8,472 nt of DNA from CSP1-4 sp036559965 (GCA_036559965.1 DATBSD010000146.1:1-8472), one strand, 5' to 3'. Shown: positions 1 to 7,127, counted from the stretch's first letter. Notes: generated by a model not told the origin, from the sequence alone. Made by a program: numbers and translations.

Positions 1-897
1 GACGTGCTCACGGTCCCCGGGGCTGCGGCCGCCCTGTTCATCGTCGCCAGCAGCCTCGTCGACCGCGGCGACCACGTCGTCGTGGCGCGGCCGAACTACG
101 CCACCAATCTCGAGACGCCCAGGGCGCTCGGCGCCGACGTCTCCATCCTCGATCTGCGCCACGAGGATGGCTGGCGGGTCGACGTCGACCGACTGGCTGC
201 CCTGGTGCGGCCCGAGACACGGCTCATCAGCCTCACCAGCCCGCACAACCCGACCGGGCAACGGATCGACGAAGCCACCATGACGGCCATGGTCGAGCTC
301 GTCGAGGCGCACCCGCGAGCGCACCTGCTGCTTGATGAGACCTACCGAGAGCTGGCCTACGACGGCCCGGCCCCCATGGTCGCCGGCCTGACGGACCGCG
401 CTATCGGCGTCTCCAGCCTTTCGAAAGCCTACGGCCTGCCGGGCATCCGGCTGGGCTGGATCAGCACGCGCCATGCGGGGCTGATGGATCGCTTCCTGGC
501 GGCCAAGGAGCACATCCTCATCACCGGGTCGGTCATCGACGAAGCCGTCGGCAACGAGGCGCTCCGCCGCCGGATCGAGCTCCTGCCGCCGATCCTGGCC
601 GAGGTCCGCACGGCGCTCGATCTCGTCCGCGGATGGCTCGCCGACGACGAGCGGTTCGAGTGGGTCGAGCCGACGGGCGGCGTCGTCGGCTTCCCACGCA
701 TCCGACCGGACGTGACGATCGATCCCGATGTCTTCTATCGCGTGCTCTTCGAGCGCCATGGCACGGTCGTCGGGCCCGGCCACTGGTTCGATCAGCCGCG
801 CCGATACTTCCGGCTCGGCTTCGGCTGGCCCGCCCGGGATCGGCTGCTCGCGGGGCTCGCTGCCCTCTCGGCGGCGGGGACGGAGGCGAGCGCCTGA
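1..897 (+). CDS. Class I/II PLP-dependent aminotransferase (5' truncated)
   Basis: This is a fold-type I aminotransferase, which transfers an amino group between an amino acid and a 2-oxo acid using pyridoxal phosphate in the cytoplasm. The frame is open from base 1, so the true start lies upstream; with 298 codons visible and a usual family length of about 380-400, roughly 90 residues are missing. Numbering from the first codon in the window, the family signatures are in order: SPHNPTG (cofactor-binding Asn83), DETYREL (Asp112 for the pyridine nitrogen, Tyr115), SSLSKAYG (Schiff-base Lys142), GIRLGW (phosphate-binding Arg150) and YFRLGFGW (Arg271, expected to hold the substrate carboxylate). 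Residues of the active site present in the window look intact. Substrate cannot be read from sequence; it resembles the broad aspartate/alanine-type and biosynthetic aminotransferases more than HisC. The stop is 38 nt before the next gene, which appears to have its own promoter, so an operon link is possible but not required. Confidence 0.9.
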   Translation, partial: DVLTVPGAAAALFIVASSLVDRGDHVVVARPNYATNLETPRALGADVSILDLRHEDGWRVDVDRLAALVRPETRLISLTSPHNPTGQRIDEATMTAMVELVEAHPRAHLLLDETYRELAYDGPAPMVAGLTDRAIGVSSLSKAYGLPGIRLGWISTRHAGLMDRFLAAKEHILITGSVIDEAVGNEALRRRIELLPPILAEVRTALDLVRGWLADDERFEWVEPTGGVVGFPRIRPDVTIDPDVFYRVLFERHGTVVGPGHWFDQPRRYFRLGFGWPARDRLLAGLAALSAAGTEASA

Positions 898-923
898 CCT
901 CTCGTCGTGCCGGGCATGCGTTG

Positions 924-929
924 TACAGT
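924..929 (+). promoter_or_regulatory. Candidate -10 box for a leaderless transcript of the GH13 gene
   Basis: TACAGT matches the TANNNT pattern of a sigma-70-type -10 element. It ends 6 nt before the ATG at 936, so the expected transcription start coincides with the first base of the start codon. There is no Shine-Dalgarno sequence before this ATG, which fits a leaderless mRNA. No convincing -35 hexamer sits 16-18 bp upstream, so the call rests on the -10 and its spacing. Confidence 0.45.
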
Positions 930-935
930 CGCGCC

Positions 936-3749
936 ATGGTCCGCCGCGAGTACCGGCTGTCCCGGACGGCGCGTCGGCGACACCGGGTCCCCAGCGTCCT
1001 CTTCCAGATCGAGGGGTCGACGCCCGGCATCGACCTGGTCGCCGTCCGGCGGCTGGCCCGGGCGGTCGACGCCGACTACGGGGAGTTGCTCGCCGCGGGC
1101 ATGCTCCACGAGGCACAGCATCGACTCATCGCTGTCCTCGGCGGATCCGGGTCGGAGGGTGCCGTCGCGCGAGCGACGGCCGACACGGACCGGAGCCTCG
1201 GCAGCGCTCGCGTCGACGAAGCCTTGCGCGAGCTCACCGAGCGGAACCCACCGCTCGCGATCGTCGATGGCGGCCGCACCGTCGACGAGGAGATCGATGA
1301 TCCCGTGACGCGCGGGGCGATCCTCGAGGAGGCGGTCATCGCCCGCATCGCGACCGAGAACCCGGCGCTCATCCCCTTCCACGGCCTGTTCGTGGAACCC
1401 ACGCCCGAGCCGCCGGTCTCGACCGAGGCGACCGACATCTTCGCGGAGCGCTTAGCGGTCAGTGGTCCCTCCGGCCTCGACGGCCGGGGCATCGACCTCA
1501 TCGACGTGCTGCGCACACCGGCGCGCGAGGCGCCGCACTCCCTCGCCGCGCAGCTGCGGCGCATCCGCGATCAATGGGGCCCGCTGCTCGGTGACCTGCT
1601 CGATGGCCTCCAGCTCGCGCTCGACGTCCTCGCCGAGCAGGATCATGCGATGCGGCTGCGCTGGGCGACAGGCGCCGGCGGTGGCGACGACGCCGACTTC
1701 CATCTCGGCATCCGGGGACCGGGCGGCGAGGGCGACGAGGAGCGTTTCTCGGCGGACCGCGACTGGATGCCGCGCGTGGTGCTCATCGCCAAGTCGACCT
1801 ACGTCTGGCTCGATCAGCTCTCGCGTGCCTACGGGCGTGACGTCGTCACGCTCGATGCCATCCCCGACGAGGAGCTGGCGGCGCTGGCCGCACGCGGCAT
1901 CACCGGCCTCTGGCTGATCGGCCTGTGGCAGCGGAGCCATGCCTCGGCCCGCATCAAGCACCTCGCCGGAGACGCCGATGCGGTCGCGTCGGCGTATTCG
2001 CTCGACGACTACCGCATCGCCGACGATCTGGGCGGCGAGACCGCTCTGGCCGTCCTGCGCGAGCAGGCCATGCGGCATGGCATCCGCCTGGCCAGCGACA
2101 TGGTGCCCAACCACATGGGCCTCGACTCGCGCTGGGTCGTCGAGCACCCGGAGCGCTTCCTGTCCCTGCCCGAGTCGCCGGTCCCGAGCTATCGCTTCGA
2201 GGGCCCGGACGTATCGAGCGACGCGGGTGCCGAGATCCGGATCGAGGATGGCTATTGGGATCGGAGCGACGCTGCCGTCGTCTTCCAGCGCCGCGACCGA
2301 GCGACCGGCGACGTGCGCTACGTCTATCACGGCAACGACGGCACGAGCATGCCCTGGAACGACACCGCCCAGCTCGACTACCTTCGAGCGGACGTGCGCG
2401 AGGCCGTCGCCGCGACCATCGTCGACGTCGCCCGGCGCTTCCCGATCATCCGCTTCGATGCCGCCATGACCCTCGCGAGACGGCACATCCAGCGACTCTG
2501 GTACCCGCCCCCCGGCGGCCCCGGCGACGCCATCCCGACGCGCGTTGGCCAGGGCGTCTCGGAGGCGGCCTTCGCGCGGGCCATGCCGCACGAGTTCTGG
2601 CGCGAGGTCGTCGACCGCATCGCGGTCGAAGCCCCCGACACGCTCCTGCTGGCCGAGGCGTTCTGGATGCTCGAGGGCTACTTCGTGCGCACGCTGGGCA
2701 TGCACCGTGTCTACAACAGCGCGTTCATGCACATGCTCCGGGACGAGCGCAATGCCGAGTACCGGGCGCTCATCAAGGAGACGCTCGCGTTCGAGCCCGA
2801 GGTGCTCAAGCGCTTCGTGAACTTCCTCAACAACCCGGATGAGCGGACCGCCGTCGATCAGTTCGGCGACGACGATCGGTACTTCTGCGCTGCCACGCTC
2901 ATGGCCACCCTGCCAGGGTTGCCCATGTTCGGGCACGGGCAGTTCGAAGGCTATGCCGAGAAGTACGGCATGGAGTTCCGCCGCGCACGCTGGCAGGAGG
3001 AGCCGAAAGACTGGCTCGTCGAGCGTCACGGGCGCGAGATCGTGCCCTTGCTCCACCGCCGCCGCTTGTTCGCCGAGGTGCGCGACTTCTGGCTCTACGA
3101 CCTCGAGAGCGAGAGCGGCGTGGCCGAGGACGTGTACGCCTTCAGCAACCGCGACGGCGACGATCACGCGCTCGTCCTCGTGCACAGCCGGTTCGCCGAA
3201 GCGAGCGGCACGCTTCGTCTTGCGGCACCGGCGTTGCGGGCGATCAGCGGTGGCCGCCGCCGCGAGCGTCAGAAGCTGGCCACCGCGCTCGGTCTGCCCC
3301 GCGATGCTCGCGCCTGGGTCGTGTTCCGCGACCTCGTCTCGGGTCAGGAGGGGATGCGCAACGCGGCCGCCATGCACGACGACGGCTTCACCGTCGTCCT
3401 GCGAGCCTATGAGCGACGGGTGCTCGTCGACTGGCGGGTCGTCCTGGACGAGGACGGCGCTGTCGCTGAGCTTGCCTCGCGCATCGGATCTGACGGCAGC
3501 GTGGCCTCGATCGACGATGCGCTCGACGGCATCCGAGCCGAGCGGCGGTCGCCGACGGAGGCAGCGGACGACGACCCAGCCCGATCCACGCCCGGTACCT
3601 CGGACGACGGCGACGCACCGGCACCGGCGCAGAAGCCGCGCCGGCCGAAGCGTCGGCCCGCGGCGAAGCCACGCCCGACGACGTCGCGAGCCTCGACGAC
3701 TGGCAGCGCCCGACCGAAGGCACGTCGCCCGAGGCCGAAGTCGCCGTGA
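936..3749 (+). CDS. GH13 alpha-amylase-family protein with helical N-terminal domain and basic tail
   Basis: A 937-residue protein without signal peptide, so cytoplasmic, probably acting on alpha-glucans or alpha-glucosides. Residues 1-240 form an all-helical region with conserved-looking patches (NPPLAIV at 104, ENPALIPFHGLF at 141, PHSL at 200). A GH13 TIM barrel spans about 283-715. Region I is DMVPNH (Asp388, His393), region II IIRFDAA (Arg506, nucleophile Asp508), region III LAEAFW (acid/base Glu574), region IV NNPDE (transition-state Asp635). The catalytic triad is therefore complete, but the His that normally precedes the region IV Asp is Pro634, somewhat as I recall for GlgE-type maltosyltransferases. 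A beta-rich C-terminal domain (about 728-835) follows, then an acidic linker and a Lys/Arg/Pro-rich tail (898-937). From memory it belongs to a widespread but poorly characterised GH13 group seen in Chloroflexota and spirochaetes, marked by QRLWYPPPG after region II. The ATG at 936 is chosen because upstream codons overlap the aminotransferase and the N-domain begins here. Hydrolase versus transglycosylase is undecided. Confidence 0.88.
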   Translation: MVRREYRLSRTARRRHRVPSVLFQIEGSTPGIDLVAVRRLARAVDADYGELLAAGMLHEAQHRLIAVLGGSGSEGAVARATADTDRSLGSARVDEALRELTERNPPLAIVDGGRTVDEEIDDPVTRGAILEEAVIARIATENPALIPFHGLFVEPTPEPPVSTEATDIFAERLAVSGPSGLDGRGIDLIDVLRTPAREAPHSLAAQLRRIRDQWGPLLGDLLDGLQLALDVLAEQDHAMRLRWATGAGGGDDADFHLGIRGPGGEGDEERFSADRDWMPRVVLIAKSTYVWLDQLSRAYGRDVVTLDAIPDEELAALAARGITGLWLIGLWQRSHASARIKHLAGDADAVASAYSLDDYRIADDLGGETALAVLREQAMRHGIRLASDMVPNHMGLDSRWVVEHPERFLSLPESPVPSYRFEGPDVSSDAGAEIRIEDGYWDRSDAAVVFQRRDRATGDVRYVYHGNDGTSMPWNDTAQLDYLRADVREAVAATIVDVARRFPIIRFDAAMTLARRHIQRLWYPPPGGPGDAIPTRVGQGVSEAAFARAMPHEFWREVVDRIAVEAPDTLLLAEAFWMLEGYFVRTLGMHRVYNSAFMHMLRDERNAEYRALIKETLAFEPEVLKRFVNFLNNPDERTAVDQFGDDDRYFCAATLMATLPGLPMFGHGQFEGYAEKYGMEFRRARWQEEPKDWLVERHGREIVPLLHRRRLFAEVRDFWLYDLESESGVAEDVYAFSNRDGDDHALVLVHSRFAEASGTLRLAAPALRAISGGRRRERQKLATALGLPRDARAWVVFRDLVSGQEGMRNAAAMHDDGFTVVLRAYERRVLVDWRVVLDEDGAVAELASRIGSDGSVASIDDALDGIRAERRSPTEAADDDPARSTPGTSDDGDAPAPAQKPRRPKRRPAAKPRPTTSRASTTGSARPKARRPRPKSP

Positions 3750-4684
3750 TCGGTCGACGCATCCCGGCCGCGATGGCCCTCGGCGCGGTCGTCGTCGCAG
3801 CCTGTGGCTCATCGCCGACCATCGACCCGACCGCCGCCGTCAGTCCGACGCCCGACGTCGCCAGCGCGAGCGACACGCCTGCGGCGCCAGCGTCGCCATC
3901 TGGCGACCCGGTCGCATCCTCGTACGAGGCCGTCTTCCTGCGCTTGGAGGTGGTCGACGGCATGCCCGAGGTGCTCGTCGTCGGCGTCCATCCCCATGGC
4001 GACGAGCGACAGATCGCCAGGCTGCCCGGCACGTGGGTCGCCCATGCCCTTCCCTCCGAGGACGGATACCTGGCGCCCATGGGCGCGGTCTCGGGGAACG
4101 GGCTGCTGGCGCTCGCCACGACCGAGGATCCGGACCGAGAACCACCGTTGATGCGCTGGGAGATCTTCGACCTGCGACGTCCCGATGCGCCGCCCATCCC
4201 TGTCCAGGGGGTCGAGCAGGGCCTCGAGGAACTGGCGACGACGCCCTACCTCACGCTCGACATGCGGCCCAGCGTCCACTGGGCGGCCGGCGAACGGCTT
4301 GGCATCCCGGGCCACACCTGCGATGAGCTGTCATGCGGCGTCTGGTCGTTCTTCGATGGTCGCACCGGGGCCGCGATCGCCGGCCGGCCGCACGCCGAAC
4401 CAGGCTGTCGTTCCCAGGATGGCGCGGGAGCCGAGATCACGGTCTTCGGTGGCGGCGTCGTACGGCGCGGTCCAGATGGTGGCCGCGAGGAGCTGGTCCC
4501 GCCCGGCGGGGCCACGTTCGCTTGCTTCGCCCCCGACGACTCGATGATCGTCCACGACTTCGGGGTCGGCGGCGGCCCGGTGACCTCGACGGCATCCCAG
4601 CCCATCTCGGGGCTCATCGACATGGCTGATGGCACGGAGCACCACATCGACGGCAACTTCGCCGGCTGGCTCGGCGCACCGTAG
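3746..4684 (+). CDS. Secreted lipoprotein of unknown function
   Basis: A 312-residue protein. Arg4 and Arg5, a hydrophobic stretch from about 6 to 19, and a lipobox VAAC with Cys20 predict signal peptidase II processing and lipid anchoring on the outer face of the membrane. Residues 21-58 are a Pro/Thr/Ala/Ser-rich spacer like those that lift lipoproteins off the membrane. The remaining 250 residues look beta-rich with many Gly and Asp turns. They carry four cysteines (192, 197, 221, 260) that could form two disulfides. I do not recognise the domain; phrases such as VSGNGLLALATTEDP and CFAPDDSMIVHDF resemble blades of a beta-propeller, but this is only an impression. The GTG start overlaps the TGA of the GH13 gene (GTGA), and only a weak GAGG lies 11 nt upstream, so translation is probably coupled to the GH13 gene. 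This start is also the one that yields a clean lipoprotein signal. Confidence 0.82.
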   Translation: MIGRRIPAAMALGAVVVAACGSSPTIDPTAAVSPTPDVASASDTPAAPASPSGDPVASSYEAVFLRLEVVDGMPEVLVVGVHPHGDERQIARLPGTWVAHALPSEDGYLAPMGAVSGNGLLALATTEDPDREPPLMRWEIFDLRRPDAPPIPVQGVEQGLEELATTPYLTLDMRPSVHWAAGERLGIPGHTCDELSCGVWSFFDGRTGAAIAGRPHAEPGCRSQDGAGAEITVFGGGVVRRGPDGGREELVPPGGATFACFAPDDSMIVHDFGVGGGPVTSTASQPISGLIDMADGTEHHIDGNFAGWLGAP

Positions 4685-4698
4685 CCGTCAGGCCGGTC

Positions 4699-4712
4699 GT
4701 TGCGCTGGCAAC
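4699..4712. promoter_or_regulatory. Palindrome, possible MarR operator
   Basis: GTTGC-gctg-GCAAC is a perfect inverted repeat with 5-bp arms and a 4-bp centre in the 59-bp gap before the MarR gene. It overlaps the likely -35 region (CTGGCA, 4705-4710). MarR proteins bind short palindromes of this kind in their own promoters and repress them, so autoregulation is the natural reading. Arms this short can arise by chance in GC-rich DNA. Confidence 0.4.
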
Positions 4713-4734
4713 CAACCACCGCGCCGCGTATCAT
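4705..4734 (+). promoter_or_regulatory. Candidate promoter of the MarR gene
   Basis: CTGGCA (4705-4710, 4 of 6 to TTGACA) and TATCAT (4729-4734, a good -10) are separated by 18 bp. The expected start near 4741 leaves only about 3 nt before the ATG at 4744, another near-leaderless arrangement with no Shine-Dalgarno sequence. Confidence 0.45.
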
Positions 4735-4743
4735 GCCAGCGAG

Positions 4744-5289
4744 ATGAGCACTGCCAGCCCGGTCGCGGGCGCACCGGACGGGTCGGCTGCGCCACGCGGC
4801 ATCGACGACCACATCGCCCGCGTCGACCCGCGGCTCGTTCCCTGGGTCGTCTTCCTGCGCGCGCACGCCGCCGTCTCGCGGGCACTGGAGGCCGAGCTCG
4901 AGGCCGAGCAGGCCATGTCGCTGGCCGACTACGAGGCGCTCATCCAGCTCGCCCACGCCGACGGGCGACGGCTGCGCATGAGCGAGCTGGCCGATCGGAT
5001 GATCCTCACGCGGAGCGGCATCAGCCGCCTGGTCGATCGGCTCGAGCACGAACACTACGTGCAGCGCGTCGCCTGTTCGACCGATGCCCGGGGGGCCTAC
5101 GCGATGCTCACCGACGCAGGCTACGCGCGGCTCCAGGCGGCAACCCCGACGCATCTTCGGGGCGTCGAGTCGCACTTCCTGTCGGCCATCCCGTCCGCCG
5201 ATCGGGCCGCCTTCGTGCGCGTCCTCAACGATATCCTCGACGGCCTCGAGCGGCCCGACCGCGTGGGCGAGGTGGGCTGCCCCGACTGA
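4744..5289 (+). CDS. MarR-family winged-helix transcriptional regulator
   Basis: A 181-residue dimeric DNA-binding regulator that usually represses its own gene and neighbouring transport, detoxification or catabolic genes until a small ligand releases it. Residues 30-57 form the first dimerisation helix. The winged helix runs from about 62 to 128: LRMSELADRM is the positioning helix, LTRSGISRLVDRLEHEHYV the recognition helix, and CSTDARGAYAMLTDAG the wing with the Asp-Arg pair typical of the family. Helices after 129 complete the dimer interface. The first 25 residues (Ala/Gly/Pro-rich) are probably disordered. The ATG at 4744 is supported by the -10 just upstream. Cys111 at the base of the wing and Cys179 near the end are the only cysteines, so redox sensing in the manner of OhrR is possible but not indicated. 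It converges on the SIS gene with 28 bp between the stops. The ligand and targets are unknown. Confidence 0.92.
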   Translation: MSTASPVAGAPDGSAAPRGIDDHIARVDPRLVPWVVFLRAHAAVSRALEAELEAEQAMSLADYEALIQLAHADGRRLRMSELADRMILTRSGISRLVDRLEHEHYVQRVACSTDARGAYAMLTDAGYARLQAATPTHLRGVESHFLSAIPSADRAAFVRVLNDILDGLERPDRVGEVGCPD

Positions 5290-5317
5290 CGGCGACCGGC
5301 GAGCCGCCGCCGCGCAC

Positions 5318-6532
5318 TCAGTGGTGGCGCTCGGAGGCCTCGCGATAGCGGTCATCCTGGCGCCGGATGGGGTCGGGGTTCGTGCCTCGGGCGCGCGCCA
5401 GGCGCTCCGTGAGCAGCTGGAGCGGCGTGGCGCTGGCGAGCAACGCAGCCCCAGGACCCTCCACGCGTGGCCGATGGGCCACCAACCGGCCCGCCGGCGT
5501 CGGCGCCCCCTCGCCTGCCCCGGCAGCGGCATCCAGGGCGGTCGCGGCCGGCGCGCTCAGGATGGCCGCCGTCCGGAGGCCCAGCACGCTCGCTGCGTCA
5601 AGCGCCTGTGCCGCCCGGGCGGCGCGGGCCTCGAGATGATCGTCGTCGGCGAGGATGAGCACGAGGCCCGTGGACGGACCTGTCGACGGCATGTGACCGT
5701 GGAGCAGGGTCTCGAGCTCGCGCATCGTGGTCGGCAGCCAGGTCGCCTCCTCGATCTTGAGCGCCAGCTCGCGGCCGGCCGGTCGGTCAGCGCCGCTGGC
5801 CACGGTCAGGATCGTCGTCGCGTCGGCGAGCCGCGCGGCGATCGCCTCGGCGACGGCAGGTTGGTCGAGCCCGGCGGCGAGTGTGCTCCGGACCGCGGCT
5901 GGGTCCGGTCGCTGGCCGGTCAGGTGACCGGCGACGGCGACCGCGGCCAGGATCGGCGACAGGTAGCCGACCGTGTGGCACCAGCTCTGGTCCGCCTCGT
6001 CGGTCGCGACGACGATGTCGGCCTGACCGGCGCCCGGTGATCGATCGCTGACGGTCACGATGGCGGTCTCGGCACCGGCCGATCGAGCGGCCGCAAGCGC
6101 GGCGTTGGTGGCCGCCGTGCCGCCCTCGTGCGAGACGCCGATGACCAGACCGCCCGACCGTGGCGCGAGCGATGCCTCGAACGCCTGGACGGAGACGACC
6201 GGCGCATCACTCCCCGTCCGTGCCAGAGCCGCTTCGAGGATGAGCGCGCCGGCCATCGCGCCGTGCTCGCTCGTGCCGCAGCCGACGAAGCGGATCGGTT
6301 CGCCACGCCGGGCCACCTGATCGATCCGATCGGCCAGGGCGGCCGCCGCTCCGTCGGGATCGGCCAGGCGGGTGAGCAGCCGCTCGGCAAGGGCCGGCTC
6401 GGCGGCCATCATGTCGGTCATGGCCCATGGGGGCCCGTCGCGCAGCGGAGGCATGCCGGATCCGCCGACCGGGTCGGCCAGACCGGGCAGCGGCACCTCG
6501 GGGTCGAAGGGCGGGGCGGTCGGCTCCGTCAT
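5318..6532 (-). CDS. Double-SIS phosphosugar isomerase-like protein (GlmS isomerase-domain family)
   Basis: A 404-residue cytoplasmic protein with two sugar-isomerase (SIS) domains, roughly 66-205 and 225-380. RFVGCGTSEHGA (81-92) and GVSHEGGTAATNAA (132-145) are the phosphosugar-binding loops of the first. ALKIEEATW (257-265) with Glu262, LHGHMPS (277-283) with His278, and TPLQLLTERLA (369-379) correspond to the second SIS domain of glucosamine-fructose-6-phosphate synthase. The glutaminase half of GlmS is absent. The tail reads NPDPIRRQDDRY, in place of the PRNLAKS segment that carries the catalytic Lys of GlmS, so it is unlikely to be GlmS itself. A ketose/aldose isomerase, an amino-sugar phosphate deaminase of the AgaS/FrlB type, or a sugar-phosphate-sensing protein are the alternatives. 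Residues 1-40 are a Pro/Gly-rich leader. The ATG is preceded by GAGG (6542-6539) at 6 nt, and the upstream methyltransferase ends 13 nt away, so the two form an operon. Confidence 0.85.
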   Translation of the reverse strand: MTEPTAPPFDPEVPLPGLADPVGGSGMPPLRDGPPWAMTDMMAAEPALAERLLTRLADPDGAAAALADRIDQVARRGEPIRFVGCGTSEHGAMAGALILEAALARTGSDAPVVSVQAFEASLAPRSGGLVIGVSHEGGTAATNAALAAARSAGAETAIVTVSDRSPGAGQADIVVATDEADQSWCHTVGYLSPILAAVAVAGHLTGQRPDPAAVRSTLAAGLDQPAVAEAIAARLADATTILTVASGADRPAGRELALKIEEATWLPTTMRELETLLHGHMPSTGPSTGLVLILADDDHLEARAARAAQALDAASVLGLRTAAILSAPAATALDAAAGAGEGAPTPAGRLVAHRPRVEGPGAALLASATPLQLLTERLARARGTNPDPIRRQDDRYREASERHH

Positions 6533-6536
6533 CGGG

Positions 6537-6542
6537 CTCCTC
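6537..6542 (-). promoter_or_regulatory. Shine-Dalgarno sequence of the SIS gene
   Basis: On the minus strand GAGGAG stands 4 nt (6 nt from the GAGG core) before the ATG at 6532. It is one of only a few clear ribosome-binding sites in the window, as expected for an internal gene of an operon, and it fixes the start. Confidence 0.75.
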
Positions 6543-6545
6543 TCT

Positions 6546-7019
6546 TCAGATGAATCTCGGGAAGAAGCGCCGCGTCCGGCTTCGGTACTCGGCGTACTCG
6601 GGGTAGCGCTCCACGAGCCAGGCTTCCTCGCGGATCGACTTCAGCCAGACGACGACGAGCAGGAGCACGGACAGGGCCATCGCTATCGGGCTCGCGGTGT
6701 AGCAGCCCCAGCCGAAGGCGCCCATCGCGAGGCCGCCGTAGATGGGATGGCGGATCGATGCGTAGATGCCGGTCTGGACGAGCTCGCCGCGCTCCAGCGG
6801 CCGCGGGTCGGGCGTGAACGATCGACCGAGCGTCCGTGAGCCAAGGAAGACCATCACGCCCCCTGCCACGATGAACGCGCCGCCGAGGATGAGCAGGAAC
6901 GTCCCGGCCGGGCCGGTCACGGCAGGCTCGGGCACGCCGGCCAGGGCGATGAGGAAGATGAGCACGACCTGGAGGACGACCCAGCCCTGGCCGCGCTCAC
7001 CGAGGTCCGGGAGGCGCAT
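6546..7019 (-). CDS. Isoprenylcysteine carboxyl methyltransferase / PEMT-family membrane protein
   Basis: A 157-residue integral membrane protein of the ICMT/phospholipid N-methyltransferase family, which uses S-adenosylmethionine to methylate a membrane-embedded or lipid-like substrate. Four hydrophobic segments are visible at about 12-30, 38-60, 93-108 and 109-127. The signatures are RHPIYGG (90-96), EE (131-132) and the C-terminal YPEYAEYRSRTRRFFPRF segment, which together build the cofactor site in this family. The substrate is not known for most bacterial members, so neither protein prenylcysteine nor phospholipid methylation should be assumed. The frame stays open upstream to an ATG at 7106, but the extra 29 residues are polar, Pro/Arg-rich and unlike a family N-terminus, so the internal ATG at 7019 is preferred. 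No Shine-Dalgarno precedes it; a weak GACGAT sits 6 nt upstream (7031-7026), the same geometry as the -10 of the GH13 gene. It is followed by the SIS gene. Confidence 0.85.
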   Translation of the reverse strand: MRLPDLGERGQGWVVLQVVLIFLIALAGVPEPAVTGPAGTFLLILGGAFIVAGGVMVFLGSRTLGRSFTPDPRPLERGELVQTGIYASIRHPIYGGLAMGAFGWGCYTASPIAMALSVLLLVVVWLKSIREEAWLVERYPEYAEYRSRTRRFFPRFI

Positions 7020-7097
7020 GGCGCCATCGTCGCACGCGGCCTGAGGCTTCGTCGGCCCGCGTCGGCCGGGCGGTGACGGAAGCGTTCGGGGATGGAC

Positions 7098-7110
7098 CGT
7101 GGACAACTCC
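7098..7110. repeat. Direct repeat copy 1, DnaA-box-like
   Basis: CGTGGACAACTCC. Its first nine bases match TGTGGACAA (reverse complement of the DnaA box variant TTGTCCACA) at 8 of 9 positions. A second copy with one change lies 30 bp downstream in the same orientation, just before the promoter of the putative RNA gene. Confidence 0.5.
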
Positions 7111-7127
7111 GGCTGTCATCCGAATCT

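Noticed and set aside
633..935. In-frame upstream extension of the GH13 gene
   Set aside because: It would overlap the aminotransferase gene by 265 bp, and its Arg-rich translation is a frame shadow; the ATG at 936 has a -10 box at leaderless spacing and starts the N-domain.
1452..3812. Open frame of 786 codons on the minus strand, antisense to the GH13 gene
   Set aside because: It mirrors the GC-rich third positions of the real gene, shows no recognisable domain, and the plus strand encodes all GH13 motifs.
2839..4326. Open frame of 495 codons on the plus strand across the GH13/lipoprotein junction
   Set aside because: Its Arg/Ser-rich translation without domains is an off-frame reading of two well-supported genes.
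5290..5317. Bidirectional terminator between the MarR and SIS genes
   Set aside because: Short GC-rich pairings exist (CGGCG with CGCCG) but there is no T-run on either strand and similar pairings are common in this base composition.
4246..5532. Open frame of 428 codons on the minus strand over the lipoprotein and MarR genes
   Set aside because: No domain, no ribosome-binding site, and it lies opposite two convincing plus-strand genes.
7020..7106. 29-residue N-terminal extension of the methyltransferase from the ATG at 7106
   Set aside because: The residues are polar and Pro/Arg-rich, unlike the family N-terminus, and the ATG at 7019 directly precedes the first membrane segment.
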